Translations under genes and position numbers: made by a program | Shown here: in pieces, positions 1 through 9,739 of the stretch | Layout: each line of letters begins with the position of its first letter | Position numbering within the stretch: position 1 is the first letter of the stretch | Assembly (NCBI RefSeq): GCF_902460355.1 | Contig: NZ_CABPTO010000005.1 | Location: forward strand, 1-64,000 | DNA: 64,000 nt | Source of the DNA: Streptococcus sp. Marseille-P6264 | GTDB lineage: Bacteria; Bacillota; Bacilli; Lactobacillales; Streptococcaceae | Reading direction: 5' to 3' | Notes under the pieces: generated by a model | Told to the model about the DNA's origin: nothing | The model's database searches: none | Seen by the model: only the letters and a program-made list of their open reading frames with translations

Positions 1-102
1 TATCACCTATCCATCCCCTTGTCAACACTTTTTTTAAACTTTTTTATCTTTCTTACAATTTTATTTCCCACCACCTACAAAATCATTGATAAATCAACAA
101 CT

Positions 103-129
103 AAAAGGGAAAGATTAACTCTCCCTTTT
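103..129 (-). terminator. Weak hairpin terminator downstream of nth
   Basis: An 8-bp inverted repeat, AAAAGGGA and TCCCTTTT, with a loop of about 11 nt. Only four T residues follow on the minus strand, so termination may be partial. It would serve nth or a gene beyond the left edge. Confidence 0.4.
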
Positions 130-138
130 ACTCTGTTC

Positions 139-252
139 TTAGATAATTATCTCAGAAAAATCTGATAAGTATGCCTCCAAGTCGCGCAACAGTCTTTTAC
201 GTCCCTTAAAACGTTCGTCGCCTAGTAAAAATTTGTATCTTAAGACTCTATC
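139..252 (-). other. 37-codon open frame directly after the nth stop
   Basis: On the minus strand the nth reading frame stays open for 37 codons beyond its TAA and ends at a second TAA. The conceptual peptide is rich in Lys, Arg, Leu and Asp and contains the segment RFKGRKRLLRDLEAYLSDF, which looks coding-like. It has no start codon of its own and no ribosome binding site. Nth is already full length for the streptococcal family, so this is either a remnant of a lost neighbour or chance. A weak hairpin follows it. Confidence 0.25.
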
Positions 253-882
253 TTAAACATGATCAAAATTGTAAAGTTGAGGATAGTGTTCGCACTCTGG
301 ATCTTTGGGGTGGCAAATAGCCCGACCAAAGTAGATCATAGCCTGATGGGCAGCTAGCCAGCGTTCAGGTGGAAGAACATCCATAACACGTTTTTCAACT
401 TCTAAAGGAGTTGCTGACTTTTTGACAATATCGTGGTGTTTACAAATGCGTTCAACATGCGTATCAACGGCAAAAGCTGGAATACCAAACCCTACACTCA
501 TGACCACGTTAGCTGTCTTACGCCCCACCCCAGCTAAACTTTCTAATTCTTCCCGAGTCTGAGGCACTTGACCATTGAAATCGTCCAAGAGTTGCTGGGC
601 ACATTTTTTCAGAAATTTGGCCTTATTTCGATAAAGTCCTAAACGCGAAATGTGCTTGGCAATATCTGCCTCGGATGCTGCTGCCATAGCTTCTGGAGTA
701 GGATAAGCTAAAAATAAATTCGGTGTAGCTTTATTAACTGCAGCATCTGTCGTTTGAGCGGATAACATGACTGCCACGAGTAGCTCAAAGTGATTTCTAA
801 AATCTAAACTCGGTTTGGCATCAGGAAATAGGGCAATGATCTCCTCGATGACATGGCGTGCTCGTTTTTTTGATAAAACCAT
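253..882 (-). CDS. nth: Endonuclease III
   Basis: A 209-residue DNA glycosylase/AP lyase for base-excision repair of oxidised pyrimidines. The helix-hairpin-helix is visible as LAGVGRKTANVV at about residues 115-126. It contains the catalytic Lys, and VDTHVERI follows with the conserved Asp. The C-terminal iron-sulfur motif is reduced: only one Cys (in RAICHPKDPEC) plus the following Cys are seen, as is usual in streptococcal Nth, so the cluster is probably incomplete. Upstream AAAGGAG lies 11 nt from the ATG, which is rather far. The length matches streptococcal homologues. It follows greA and has its own apparent transcript. Confidence 0.93.
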   Translation of the reverse strand: MVLSKKRARHVIEEIIALFPDAKPSLDFRNHFELLVAVMLSAQTTDAAVNKATPNLFLAYPTPEAMAAASEADIAKHISRLGLYRNKAKFLKKCAQQLLDDFNGQVPQTREELESLAGVGRKTANVVMSVGFGIPAFAVDTHVERICKHHDIVKKSATPLEVEKRVMDVLPPERWLAAHQAMIYFGRAICHPKDPECEHYPQLYNFDHV

Positions 883-931
883 CAGTATACAATCTCCTTT
901 GCTTGTTCTATATTATAGCATAAATTGATAA

Positions 932-957
932 AGAAAAAGCCGAGCGTGCTCGACCTT
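932..957 (-). terminator. Terminator of greA
   Basis: Just after the greA stop codon the minus strand forms GTCGAGC/GCTCGGC followed by TTTTTCTTT. This is a compact intrinsic terminator separating greA from nth. Confidence 0.7.
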
Positions 958-959
958 TC

Positions 960-1442
960 TTAGACTGTTTTTTCAACTTTTAGGATTTTGACGTCATAAC
1001 TGCCAACTGGTGTTTCTACTGTTGCAATATCACCGGTCTTCTTACCAATCAATGCTTGACCAATTGGGCTTTCATTTGAAACTTTTCCAGCAAAGGCATC
1101 CGCGCCAGCTGAACCAACGATAATGTATACTTCTTCTTCAGTTTCACCGACTTCTTGAATAGTAACAGTTTTACCGATGGCAACTTCATCTTTAGCAACT
1201 GAATCGCTATCAACAATCACAGCATAGCGAATTTTAGTCTCCAGACTTGAAATTTGTCCTTCAACGAAAGCCTGCTCATCCTTTGCTGCTTCATATTCAC
1301 TATTTTCTGATAAATCTCCGTAAGAACGAGCAATTTTAATACGTTCTACTACTTCTGGACGTCGAACCAATTTCAATTCTTCTAATTCTTGTTCTAATTT
1401 TTCCTTTTCTACAAGGGTCATAGGATAAGTTTTTTCAGCCAT
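960..1442 (-). CDS. greA: Transcription elongation factor GreA
   Basis: A 160-residue factor that enters the RNA polymerase secondary channel and stimulates cleavage of backtracked RNA. The N-terminal coiled coil carries the acidic tip ([20 protein letters not shown], about residues 38-57), the hallmark of GreA. The C-terminal FKBP-like domain ends in [15 protein letters not shown]. The open frame extends 27 codons upstream, but family alignment and a purine-rich AGAAGAGAG upstream favour the ATG opening MAEKTYPMT. It lies 64 bp downstream of mltG on the same strand, an arrangement also seen in pneumococcus. Confidence 0.95.
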   Translation of the reverse strand: MAEKTYPMTLVEKEKLEQELEELKLVRRPEVVERIKIARSYGDLSENSEYEAAKDEQAFVEGQISSLETKIRYAVIVDSDSVAKDEVAIGKTVTIQEVGETEEEVYIIVGSAGADAFAGKVSNESPIGQALIGKKTGDIATVETPVGSYDVKILKVEKTV

Positions 1443-1506
1443 TACTTTATTTTCTCTCTTCTTTCTATTTTTTGATAAAACAAAATTATGTGGAAAACCA
1501 CATAAT

Positions 1507-3276
1507 TTAGTTAGAACTTTCACCTGATTGGTTTAATTTGCTATTAACGTGTTCTTCCACATTCTTAGCGTGTTCTTCGTAGGTATTTGCAAAATATACA
1601 GCCCCTGTCTCCACGTTTGCTACAAAATACAAGTACTCTGTCTTACTTGGATTAATAGTAGCTTCGATAGCAGACAGGCTTGGACTATCTACTGGACCGG
1701 GCATCAAACCTTGCTTCTTGTACACATTATAAGGCGAGTCAAGATTTGTATCAATTTCAGCATCTTCTTTAAGAGTTGTCTTTTGACCAAGTTTTCCTTG
1801 AGCATAAAGAAGCGCAATATTGCTCTGAAGTGGCATAGCTTGGTTCAAACGATTATAAAAGACGCTCGCAATATCTTTGCGATCCTGATCAGTTGATCCC
1901 TCTTTTTCAACTAAAGAGGCGAGTGTTAAAACATCATTAACCGTCAGATTCTTAGACTCAATTGTTGGGTAATACTGCGATAGATTGGTATTCATAGCAG
2001 CCAACATTTGGTCAATCAGTTCTTCAACCGTGGTTTCTTTTCCATAATCATAAGTAGCTGGGAAAAGATAACCTTCAAGACGATATTTAACACCACTATC
2101 CTTGCTCGGCAAAGTTGCTAGAAGCTGCGGATATTTAGCTGCCATTTTTGCAATAAAATCTTCATCTTGAGCTTTATTTAGAAAATCTTCCTTGCTAAAT
2201 GGTGTTTTAGTATTCTTGTTCGCAGTTTTTGCAGCATTGACAGTAGTTGCTTCGGCAATTTGCTCTAAGGTGTATCCTTCAGGAATTGTTATCTTGCCAA
2301 GAACTGGAGGCTGTGGTGTATCTGTCCCACCTTCTTGTAATTGCTTAGCAATCGTGTCTAAGTCCATACTCTTTTGAAGATTATAGTAACCAGATTGGAA
2401 ATTACCATAACTTCTGATTTTTGAATAAAGATTAAAGACTTGAGCGTTCTTAATCAGGCCTTTCTTTTCTAAAATCTCTCCGATTTGTTTGGTGCTAGAA
2501 CCGGCAGGAATTTCCACTGTCACATACTCTGTTGATTTGGCATCTACCGGTTTCAGCGCTGAAGAGACATAATTGTATCCTACAAAACCAGTAATACCAA
2601 GGCCCAATAGGAAAAGCACCAAGACTGTCATCACGATTCGATTGGCTAGGCCGTTTTTACGTTTTTTCTTTTTACTACTATTGGTACGATCTGCACGTGA
2701 ACGTTTCTTTCCATGAGCAACGTCTCTACGACTTAGCGTTGGTTCTGCAGTAGAAAAGTCTTTTTTAGCTTCTCTTTCATCTGTAGTGTTTGAATCAGGT
2801 AACACTGTTTCTTTTATCTCATCTGCAACAGGCGCTACCTTTTCTTGATAAGCTTCCGAATGAGGCACAGAAGTTTGAACCTCTCCAGATTCTATACTTT
2901 CCTTCTTAGCAACATCAGCTTGCCCTGGCCCATCAACATTTGATGGAACTTCCGAAATCGTAGAATTACGGACTATATTTTCTAGCACATCTGCCTGAGT
3001 ATGAACGGTAGGATCGCTTTGTCCCATTGGCTCTTCTACTTTGATCTTACTAGGTTCTTCCTCTACTGAAGTATCCTTCTCTAGAACCTCATGAGATTTT
3101 TCAACAGCAGAAACGAGAGATTCCAAGCTCTCCGCCAATTCCATTTCTTTACCTAAAAGAGGCTGCGCTTCTTCCTGAACTGAGTGATTTTGGGTACCAT
3201 TGGCTGCTGCCAACTCATTCAAAATCTTCTCTTTAAAACTCAGCGTTTTTTCGTTATCCTGTGAATTTTCAGTCAA
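1507..3276 (-). CDS. mltG: Endolytic murein transglycosylase MltG
   Basis: A YceG/MltG-family membrane enzyme that cleaves nascent glycan strands and, in streptococci, works with peripheral peptidoglycan synthesis. The first ~210 residues are a low-complexity acidic cytoplasmic tail. A basic patch (KKKKRKNG) precedes one membrane helix ([19 protein letters not shown]). The extracellular part has a LysM-like segment and the YceG catalytic domain, with the catalytic Glu in ASLVEKEG. I place the start at a TTG 12 codons into the longest frame. AAGGAG lies 9 bp before it, the resulting N-terminus resembles the pneumococcal one (TLSFKE close to the start), and the first ATG falls inside the promoter -10. 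The product is about 589 residues. Confidence 0.88.
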   Translation of the reverse strand: MTENSQDNEKTLSFKEKILNELAAANGTQNHSVQEEAQPLLGKEMELAESLESLVSAVEKSHEVLEKDTSVEEEPSKIKVEEPMGQSDPTVHTQADVLENIVRNSTISEVPSNVDGPGQADVAKKESIESGEVQTSVPHSEAYQEKVAPVADEIKETVLPDSNTTDEREAKKDFSTAEPTLSRRDVAHGKKRSRADRTNSSKKKKRKNGLANRIVMTVLVLFLLGLGITGFVGYNYVSSALKPVDAKSTEYVTVEIPAGSSTKQIGEILEKKGLIKNAQVFNLYSKIRSYGNFQSGYYNLQKSMDLDTIAKQLQEGGTDTPQPPVLGKITIPEGYTLEQIAEATTVNAAKTANKNTKTPFSKEDFLNKAQDEDFIAKMAAKYPQLLATLPSKDSGVKYRLEGYLFPATYDYGKETTVEELIDQMLAAMNTNLSQYYPTIESKNLTVNDVLTLASLVEKEGSTDQDRKDIASVFYNRLNQAMPLQSNIALLYAQGKLGQKTTLKEDAEIDTNLDSPYNVYKKQGLMPGPVDSPSLSAIEATINPSKTEYLYFVANVETGAVYFANTYEEHAKNVEEHVNSKLNQSGESSN

Positions 3277-3307
3277 AAACTTGATCTCCTTCTTCATAAT
3301 CCCTAAC

Positions 3308-3336
3308 ATTATATCTTAAAAGTCAGATAAATGCAA
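3308..3336 (-). promoter_or_regulatory. Promoter of mltG
   Basis: Minus strand: -35 TTGCAT at 3331-3336, 17-bp spacer, -10 TATAAT at 3308-3313. Transcription would begin near 3301. The leader would then be about 25 nt to the proposed TTG start at 3276, but only 4 nt to the in-frame ATG at 3297. Confidence 0.65.
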
Positions 3337-3373
3337 TCATATCCGACTTTCAAAACTATATTATTCATGAAAA

Positions 3374-3871
3374 TTATATCTGGGGATTTTCCCAAACCAT
3401 ATCAAACCATACTTCATCTGCATAAGTTGAGGACGAAGGTCCTTCATTGACGAAGCCATGCTTCTCATAATAGGCTATCAAATAATCATGGCAAGTGAGA
3501 TTGATGCCGTGGCGTTCATCAGCAATCACAATTTCCTTCATAACTTTCAACAAGGCTTTTCCTACACCCAAGCCCTGTGCTTCTTTAGAAATAGATAGAC
3601 TAGTCACAGAGATAAATCCGCCAGCCAGATAGCTATAATCTTCAATGTCCTCCGTAAAGGAAATATCTTTTAAATAACGTTCTGGTCGGACAGGACCTTC
3701 TAAATAGCCCAAAATCTTGCCATTTTTTTCTGCGACCAAAAAAGTTGAAGGAATCGTTTCAATGTGTTTTGCCAATATTTCACGACTAATAGCCTCTTCT
3801 GGACTGAAATTTTCCAATTCGATCGCATAAATGGCATCTAAGTCAGCCATTTGAGCTTGACGAATAATCAT
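3374..3871 (-). CDS. GNAT family N-acetyltransferase (paralogue 1)
   Basis: A 165-residue acetyl-CoA-dependent acetyltransferase of unknown substrate. The acetyl-CoA-binding motif A is seen as QGLGVGKALL, preceded by the strand ISVTSLSIS and followed by NLTCHDYLIAYYEKHGF near the C-terminus. An ATG sharing one base with the upstream stop codon (TGATG), with AAGGAG 5 bp before it, is preferred over an in-frame GTG one codon earlier. It is clearly a tandem duplicate of the next upstream gene and translationally coupled to it. Substrate cannot be deduced; amines or protein N-termini are possible. Confidence 0.85.
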   Translation of the reverse strand: MIIRQAQMADLDAIYAIELENFSPEEAISREILAKHIETIPSTFLVAEKNGKILGYLEGPVRPERYLKDISFTEDIEDYSYLAGGFISVTSLSISKEAQGLGVGKALLKVMKEIVIADERHGINLTCHDYLIAYYEKHGFVNEGPSSSTYADEVWFDMVWENPQI

Positions 3872-4383
3872 CACTTCTCCTTAAAATTAGGATTTTGCCA
3901 TACCATATTTGACCAGATAGTCCCACCGTGAGTTGAGTCAGAAATCCCTTCATGGACGAAACCATTCATCTCAAAATAAGGTATCAGCTCATCATGACAG
4001 GTAAGGCTAATGCCCTGCCGATGTTCCTGAACAGCTGTCTCCTTGAGAGCTGCAAGCAACAAAGTTCCGACCCCCTGCCTCTGAAAATCAGAATGGACGG
4101 ACAGACTTTGGACGACAATGAAGCCACCTTCTGGAGGATTGGCACTCACTTTGCTGAAAAGGTCATCCTTCAGATATCGAGCTGGAACAGCCGGCCCAAC
4201 AATATAGCCCACCAGCTGACCATGCAGCTCTGCCAGCAAAAAAGTATCCGAGATGCGTTCAATCCGCTCTTTGATAACTTCTGCACCGACTGCTTCTGCT
4301 GCTGGAGAATTCAGCTGCTCGATTGCAAGAATTTCTTCCCAGTCGCTCAATTCAGCCTGTCTAATTCGAATTGGCGCTTCCAT
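3871..4383 (-). CDS. GNAT family N-acetyltransferase (paralogue 2)
   Basis: A 170-residue acetyltransferase with motif A RQGVGTLLL, the strand VVQSLSVHSDF and the shared C-terminal block SLTCHDELIPYFEMNGF. It resembles its downstream neighbour along the whole length (RYLKD, SLTCHD and SST/DST blocks in the same order). The pair therefore arose by tandem duplication and has since diverged. GGAGG lies 7 bp before the ATG. It starts 11 bp after murC, so the genes read as one transcript murC-GNAT-GNAT. Whether the product acts on a wall precursor is only suggested by this position. Confidence 0.85.
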   Translation of the reverse strand: MEAPIRIRQAELSDWEEILAIEQLNSPAAEAVGAEVIKERIERISDTFLLAELHGQLVGYIVGPAVPARYLKDDLFSKVSANPPEGGFIVVQSLSVHSDFQRQGVGTLLLAALKETAVQEHRQGISLTCHDELIPYFEMNGFVHEGISDSTHGGTIWSNMVWQNPNFKEK

Positions 4384-4394
4384 CCAGTCGCCTC

Positions 4395-5729
4395 CTACTG
4401 AACGTTGCTGGTCAGATTGGACAAGAGACGTTCAAAGGAATATTCATAGGTCTGGATGTCCCCAGCTCCCATAAAGACATAAACGGCATTATCGTGGTCA
4501 AGAAGCGGAGAAACATTGTCCACATCAATAACCTTGGCCCGTTTCACAATCTTTTCAGCCAAATCTTCGACCTTAACATCGCCTTTGTCCACCTCACGCG
4601 CAGATCCGTAAATCTGAGCCAAATAGACTGAGTCAGCCTGATTGAGGGCTCCCGCAAATTCGTCCAAGAGAGCAATAGTCCGAGTGAAGGTGTGTGGCTG
4701 GAAGATGGCCACAATTTCCTTGCTTGGATACTTCTGACGAGCTGCATCCAAAGTCGCGATAATTTCCGTTGGATGATGGGCAAAGTCATCAATGATAACT
4801 GTGTCGTTAACAATCTTTTCAGTAAAGCGGCGCTTAACTCCACCAAAGGTCTTGAGATGTTCCCTTACTAGATTCAAATCAATGCCTGCAATGTAGAGGA
4901 GACCGATGACCGCTGTCGCATTCATAATGTTGTGACGGCCAAAGCTTGGAATCTGGAACTCACCCAGCTCTTGCCCGCGGAAGGAAACTTTAAAGCCTGA
5001 ACCACTTGTAGAGCGCAAGAGATCGTGAGCGACAAAGTCATTGCCTTCTTCCTTGAAGCCATAGTAATAAATCGGTGCATTTGAAGTAATGCGGCGTAGT
5101 TGCTCGTCTTCTCCATAAACGAAGAGCCCTTTAGTAATCTGCTTAGCATAATCATTGAAAGCATTAAAGACATCTTCCAAGCTTGTGAAATAATCTGGAT
5201 GGTCAAAGTCAATATTGGTGATAATCGAATATTCCGGATGATAAGGCATAAAATGACGCTCGTACTCGTCTGATTCAAAGACAAAATACTTGGCATTAGC
5301 AGAACCGCGGCCTGTACCATCCCCAATTAGATAGCTAGTATCTGTGATATTAGACAGAACATGAGAAAGAATACCCGTTGTAGAAGTTTTCCCGTGGGCA
5401 CCAGCCACTCCTAAGCTAACAAAGTCACGCATAAAGCTACCCAAAAATTCATGGTAGCGTTTGTAACTGATACCATTGGCATCTGCATAGGCAATTTCCA
5501 CATTGTTATCTGGTCGGAAGGCATTACCGGCAATAATTTCAAAATCTGACTGGAGATTTTTCTCATCGAAAGGCAAAATGGGAATACCAGCCTGCTCTAG
5601 ACCACGCTGAGTGAAATAATATTTATCAACATCGCTTCCCTGAACCTTATGGCCCATCTGATGCAACATCAAAGCCAAAGCGCTCATACCTGAGCCCTTA
5701 ATTCCGATAAAATGATAGGTTTTCGTCAT
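4395..5729 (-). CDS. murC: UDP-N-acetylmuramate--L-alanine ligase
   Basis: A 444-residue Mur ligase that adds L-Ala to UDP-MurNAc, the first step of the stem peptide. The N-terminal Rossmann domain shows [14 protein letters not shown] (residues 6-19). The central ATPase domain has the P-loop [10 protein letters not shown] near 115-124 and the DDFAHHPTE segment near 318. The C-terminal domain holds [20 protein letters not shown] precedes the ATG. It follows a basic hypothetical gene and the SNF2 helicase, the order seen in other streptococci. Confidence 0.97.
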   Translation of the reverse strand: MTKTYHFIGIKGSGMSALALMLHQMGHKVQGSDVDKYYFTQRGLEQAGIPILPFDEKNLQSDFEIIAGNAFRPDNNVEIAYADANGISYKRYHEFLGSFMRDFVSLGVAGAHGKTSTTGILSHVLSNITDTSYLIGDGTGRGSANAKYFVFESDEYERHFMPYHPEYSIITNIDFDHPDYFTSLEDVFNAFNDYAKQITKGLFVYGEDEQLRRITSNAPIYYYGFKEEGNDFVAHDLLRSTSGSGFKVSFRGQELGEFQIPSFGRHNIMNATAVIGLLYIAGIDLNLVREHLKTFGGVKRRFTEKIVNDTVIIDDFAHHPTEIIATLDAARQKYPSKEIVAIFQPHTFTRTIALLDEFAGALNQADSVYLAQIYGSAREVDKGDVKVEDLAEKIVKRAKVIDVDNVSPLLDHDNAVYVFMGAGDIQTYEYSFERLLSNLTSNVQ

Positions 5730-5761
5730 GATTACTCCTTAAATCTTAAACAACTGAAGCC

Positions 5762-6433
5762 TTATTGCCCTTGGGCATCTGAACTCAACTTGGTGATGTC
5801 CAATTCCTGTGCTTTTTTATGCTTATTGTGTTTTTCTCGCTTATTGCCTTTGTTATAGACTTGGCTGGTTTTGAGAAAATCGTAGTTATTCTTTTTCTTT
5901 TTTTCTTGATTAGCTGGCGCTTCTACAATAGCTTGAGGCTGAATATCCGCTAGTATGTAGCTATCTTGCTTGAGCTTGTTACTAAACTTCGTTAGCTCAC
6001 CTGAATTTTCCTTTTGGAAAGGGGCCGTTGGTTTAACTGGATTTCCCTCAAAAGAAGGTGCCACTTTCCGACTACGAACCTTATTCGGGAGCTTGCTCGT
6101 CAAATAAGCAGCCGAACGTTTTTTCCTCAGATCAGCCCGAGCTTCCTCTCGTGCTTGCTCAGCATAGCGAATAGCTGGATCTTTCTTATCAATCGGCTTT
6201 TTAAAGTCCGTAACTGGAGCTTGCTTCTTTCTAGCTTTATTTACATTTTGACTAGAAGCAGCATGAGCAGGATTTTCTGGCTTAGCAATCGGCATCCATT
6301 CTAAATAATTACGGTCTTGGTAGTCACCTTTAATGTTGCTAATCAGATCCAACTCATCGTACAAATTCATGTGCGGCATTTCTGTCAACATGATTTCGTC
6401 ATCAGCGATTATAGGAAATTTGGTATTTGTCAT
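5762..6433 (-). CDS. Conserved basic hypothetical protein upstream of murC
   Basis: I do not recognise a domain. The product is about 223 residues, very hydrophilic and strongly basic. It is rich in Lys/Arg/Ala/Gln, with Lys clusters (KKKKNN, KREKHNKHKK) in the C-terminal third, no signal peptide and no membrane span. It looks largely disordered, with a possible nucleic-acid or ribosome association. An in-frame TTG exists five codons upstream, but AAAGGA 6 bp before the ATG opening MTNTKFPI decides the start. It sits between the SNF2 helicase and murC in the same direction, a conserved streptococcal order that gives no clear functional clue. Confidence 0.75.
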   Translation of the reverse strand: MTNTKFPIIADDEIMLTEMPHMNLYDELDLISNIKGDYQDRNYLEWMPIAKPENPAHAASSQNVNKARKKQAPVTDFKKPIDKKDPAIRYAEQAREEARADLRKKRSAAYLTSKLPNKVRSRKVAPSFEGNPVKPTAPFQKENSGELTKFSNKLKQDSYILADIQPQAIVEAPANQEKKKKNNYDFLKTSQVYNKGNKREKHNKHKKAQELDITKLSSDAQGQ

Positions 6434-6465
6434 AGCATATCCTTTCAACTCTTCATTATTATAAA

Positions 6466-9400
6466 CTATTCAAACTTTTTTTCAAGCGATTCTGGTGAAA
6501 TTCCGAGAATTTCTCGAATTTCTTCCATCGAAAGACTGGAGCGAGACTCTGCCCCGTCCAGAATCGTTGAAACCAGATTTCGTTTAGTCTCCTGTAATTC
6601 CTGAATTTTTTCTTCTATAGTCCCCCGTGTAATCATACGATAAACTTTTACATTCCGTTCCTGCCCGATACGATGAGCCCGACCAATAGCTTGGGCTTCT
6701 ACTGCAGGATTCCACCAAAGATCCACTAAAATAACAGTATTTGCACCAGTTAGATTGAGACCGACACCGCCAGCTTTAAGAGAAATCAGGAAGGCTGATC
6801 TTTCTCCTTGATTAAAGGCTTTGGTCATCTCCTGGCGTTCTTTTGCTGGAGTTGAGCCTGTGATTTTGAAGGACTCCATTCCCATCTGACTCAGTTCTTG
6901 CTCAATAATATCCAGCATGCCACGGAATTGCGAAAATATCAGAACACGATGATCACCGTCTTGGATCTGCTCTAACAGCTCCCGCAAACTTTCCAGCTTG
7001 CCACTTTCTCCATTGTAATCCTCCATGAATAACTTGGGAGTGTCACAAATTTGACGGAGTCGCATAAGACCAGACAAGATTTCAATTTTGCTACGATTGA
7101 TTTCTTCCTCCGTTGCATGAAGGATTCGCTCCTGCATTTGCTTGAGCAGGGCTAGATAAATCGTTTTCTGGCTGTCTGCGAGTTCATTTCGGTAAGAAAC
7201 CTCAATCAAATCAGGAAGTTCCTGCAAGACTTCTTCTTTTTTGCGCCTCATAACAAAGGGTTTGATATAACGTGCAACTGTTTCTGCCGACATCTTCAAA
7301 AAAGCTTTCTTGCTCGGTAATAAGCCCGGAAGGACGATCTGGAAAATAGACCAAAGTTCACCTAGATGATTTTCAATCGGCGTCCCAGACAAGGCATAAG
7401 TCCGCTCCACCTCAAAAGCCCTCAGATATTGAGCAATCTTGCTCTGGTCATTTTTCATGACCTGTGCTTCGTCCAATATCAAATAATCAAAATGAAGCCC
7501 CTGATACTCCTTAACATCTTGTCTGAAAGAAGCATAACTGGTAATGGTAATCTGATGATCTTCTGCAATCACAGCATCTCGGACATTTTTCAGTCCATAC
7601 ACAACGGCTACATCCAAGTCTGGAGCAAATTTGGCAAACTCATCACTCCAGTTGTAAATCAGGCTGGATGGCGCCAAAATCAAAACTTTCTTAGACTTGG
7701 TCAAATGAGCAGTCAAGAAAGAAATGGTCTGAAGAGTCTTTCCCAAGCCCATGTCATCGGCTAGAATACCGCCAAATCCATATTTATTCAGCATGGATAG
7801 CCATTTTACACCCGTTTCTTGATAATCTCGAAGCTCTGCCTGAACATTCAGCTTAGGAAGAGGAAAATCCTCAGGGTGGGTTAAATCATAAGCCAGCTGG
7901 CGAAAATCCTGCGACAAGTTAACTCTTTCCTGATCTTTGAACAATTCAGAGAGTTGATAAGCAGCCAAGCTATGCGTTTGGATGATCCCATTTTTAGAAT
8001 GTTTGCTTCGCAATTGTTGCAAAGTCTGGCTGATTCGCTTACTATTCTCATCAAAAATCACAACCTGACCCGTCTTGCTGATAAAGTAATCCCTTTGGCT
8101 CATCAGCGAATCTAGGACATCATCTACCTCAGACTGATCGATACCAGTAAAGTCAAAGCCGATATCCAAGAGCCCACCATTCATACTGATGGAAACTTTC
8201 GGAGGTGCTGTTTGTGATAGACTCTGCAGCTCATCTGATAAGTAGACATTGCCCAATGCTCCAAAGCGTGGAATCAAGACAGAGAAGAAACGGTAAATTT
8301 CTTCAGGCCGTAACGGCGCACGCTGGCTAGTAAACTCATCTGCAAAACCTGCTTCCAGCATTGCTTTAAAAACTTGCTGTTCTCGCTCAAAATTGCTGGC
8401 AAAAGGTAGGTTTCTCAGCTCTTCTCGGCTGGTTACGGTCTGACTGCCATAATCAAAGACAATATCCAGCAATACTTGCTTGTCCGCTCCCAAATTAAAA
8501 TTGAAATCCACGGTAAAGTCATGAATGAGCAGGCGCTCAGGCGCTGTCACACGGCCAATTTTTTTGAATTCAAGCAGATTCACTGCTAGTTTGGACTGCT
8601 CAGATACATCAAATTGCAGGCGCTTAACGCGCTCCTGCTCTATCGGCAATTCTTGTAAAGCCTTAATTAATTTGGTCTGCCAAGCTGTCAATTGATAGAA
8701 GGTCTGATTATGAAAGATAAATTGCCCCCCATAGAGCATCTTATAATTCTTTTCAGATATCAGCAACTCAAAATGGTTTTCCTGCTCTTGCACTTCAAAC
8801 TGATAAATCTCCGCCTCTTCATGCAAGTCTTGGAAAAAGACCTCAGCATAATCATAAAAGCTATATTCCAAACGAAAGGAAGCGAGATTCATCAAGCGAG
8901 TCACGCCTTCCTCAAAAAGACTAGCTGGAAAATAGAGGTGCCGCCCAGCATTGGGAAAGACCAACGAAGAGTCCTGCCCCTTATAATCCGTCACCAATCC
9001 TCGTAAAAATTCTAGTAGGTCTTGACTAGCTTCATCAAAATTCTCCATTCGAATAGGCTCATAGTAGTTCTTACCGATTTGATAATGCCCACCCTTGCCC
9101 AAGGTTCTCAAAAAGGACAAAATATCACGCACCACATAAGAACGCTCATCTGGCAGTCGACGGACCCGCAGACTCCATAAGAATTGTCCTGTGTAAGTAT
9201 CTTCTTGGCCGGTCGCCAATAGCTCATAGCGGATTTGTTGACTGGATTTATCTAGCAAAATCTTATCCAAAAAAAGGCTACCAAAAGAAACCAACTTCTG
9301 GGCTTCCTGACTGGAAGACTCCTTTTCTGTCATTTTTGCTAGCAGGTCTTTACCCGCCGGATCATTTTTCAAAAAATATTCCAAAGCAGCCAGATGGGCA

Positions 9401-9588
9401 CAGTACTTCTTCTTTTGAAAAAAATCACAGGAACAGAAAACCGCCTCATCATCTAGACTATAACGTAGATTGTACTGATCCACGCGCGTGTATAAAAAGG
9501 AATCCCTAACTTCAAGAATTTCAACTTTTTTGCTGTCACAGAGGGCAATTCCTTCCGTTCGAATTTTACCAGGAATTAATTTAGCCAT
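6466..9588 (-). CDS. SNF2-family helicase with SWIM zinc finger
   Basis: About 1040 residues. The N-terminus has a SWIM-type zinc motif (CSCDFFQKKKYCAH near residues 52-65). A long SNF2-associated middle region follows. The C-terminal SNF2 ATPase core has Walker A DDMGLGKT, the DEAH-like DEAQ, ALSGTPIENHLGELW, and helicase motifs V/VI (GGVGLNLTGANTVI, QAIGRAHRIGQ). Such proteins are dsDNA translocases acting on DNA-bound proteins or RNA polymerase, as RapA and other bacterial Snf2 do. The role of this one is unknown. No methylase, nuclease or other defence partner flanks it, so it looks like a housekeeping orphan. The ATG at 9588 is chosen over a GTG three codons earlier because AGGTGG lies 5 bp upstream. 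Confidence 0.9.
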   Translation of the reverse strand: MAKLIPGKIRTEGIALCDSKKVEILEVRDSFLYTRVDQYNLRYSLDDEAVFCSCDFFQKKKYCAHLAALEYFLKNDPAGKDLLAKMTEKESSSQEAQKLVSFGSLFLDKILLDKSSQQIRYELLATGQEDTYTGQFLWSLRVRRLPDERSYVVRDILSFLRTLGKGGHYQIGKNYYEPIRMENFDEASQDLLEFLRGLVTDYKGQDSSLVFPNAGRHLYFPASLFEEGVTRLMNLASFRLEYSFYDYAEVFFQDLHEEAEIYQFEVQEQENHFELLISEKNYKMLYGGQFIFHNQTFYQLTAWQTKLIKALQELPIEQERVKRLQFDVSEQSKLAVNLLEFKKIGRVTAPERLLIHDFTVDFNFNLGADKQVLLDIVFDYGSQTVTSREELRNLPFASNFEREQQVFKAMLEAGFADEFTSQRAPLRPEEIYRFFSVLIPRFGALGNVYLSDELQSLSQTAPPKVSISMNGGLLDIGFDFTGIDQSEVDDVLDSLMSQRDYFISKTGQVVIFDENSKRISQTLQQLRSKHSKNGIIQTHSLAAYQLSELFKDQERVNLSQDFRQLAYDLTHPEDFPLPKLNVQAELRDYQETGVKWLSMLNKYGFGGILADDMGLGKTLQTISFLTAHLTKSKKVLILAPSSLIYNWSDEFAKFAPDLDVAVVYGLKNVRDAVIAEDHQITITSYASFRQDVKEYQGLHFDYLILDEAQVMKNDQSKIAQYLRAFEVERTYALSGTPIENHLGELWSIFQIVLPGLLPSKKAFLKMSAETVARYIKPFVMRRKKEEVLQELPDLIEVSYRNELADSQKTIYLALLKQMQERILHATEEEINRSKIEILSGLMRLRQICDTPKLFMEDYNGESGKLESLRELLEQIQDGDHRVLIFSQFRGMLDIIEQELSQMGMESFKITGSTPAKERQEMTKAFNQGERSAFLISLKAGGVGLNLTGANTVILVDLWWNPAVEAQAIGRAHRIGQERNVKVYRMITRGTIEEKIQELQETKRNLVSTILDGAESRSSLSMEEIREILGISPESLEKKFE

Positions 9589-9614
9589 ACCTACCACCTA
9601 ACATTTATCCCTTT

Positions 9615-9623
9615 ATTATACCA
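9615..9623 (-). promoter_or_regulatory. Extended -10 promoter for the SNF2 gene
   Basis: The minus strand reads TGGTATAAT, an extended -10 element 26 bp upstream of the ATG. No good -35 is visible, as is common for extended -10 promoters. Confidence 0.5.
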
Positions 9624-9705
9624 TAGGACAGCTATAAAAACGAAATAGAATTTCTTTATTTGTAAACATTCTTTGAAGTAGAATGAGCGAGAGCTTTCCC
9701 TACAA

Positions 9706-9736
9706 CAAAAAGCCATCCAAATTGGACAGCTCTTTT
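9706..9736 (-). terminator. Terminator of hpf
   Basis: The minus strand forms AGCTGTCCAA/TTGGATGGCT followed by TTTTTG, immediately after the hpf stop codon. Confidence 0.7.
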
Positions 9737-9739
9737 ACA

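Noticed and set aside
1549..1896. 115-residue plus-strand frame inside mltG
   Set aside because: Antisense to the conserved catalytic domain of mltG.
6466..9588. SNF2 helicase as part of a defence island
   Set aside because: Neighbours are housekeeping genes (murC, hpf, comF); no nuclease, methylase or phospholipase-D partner is present.
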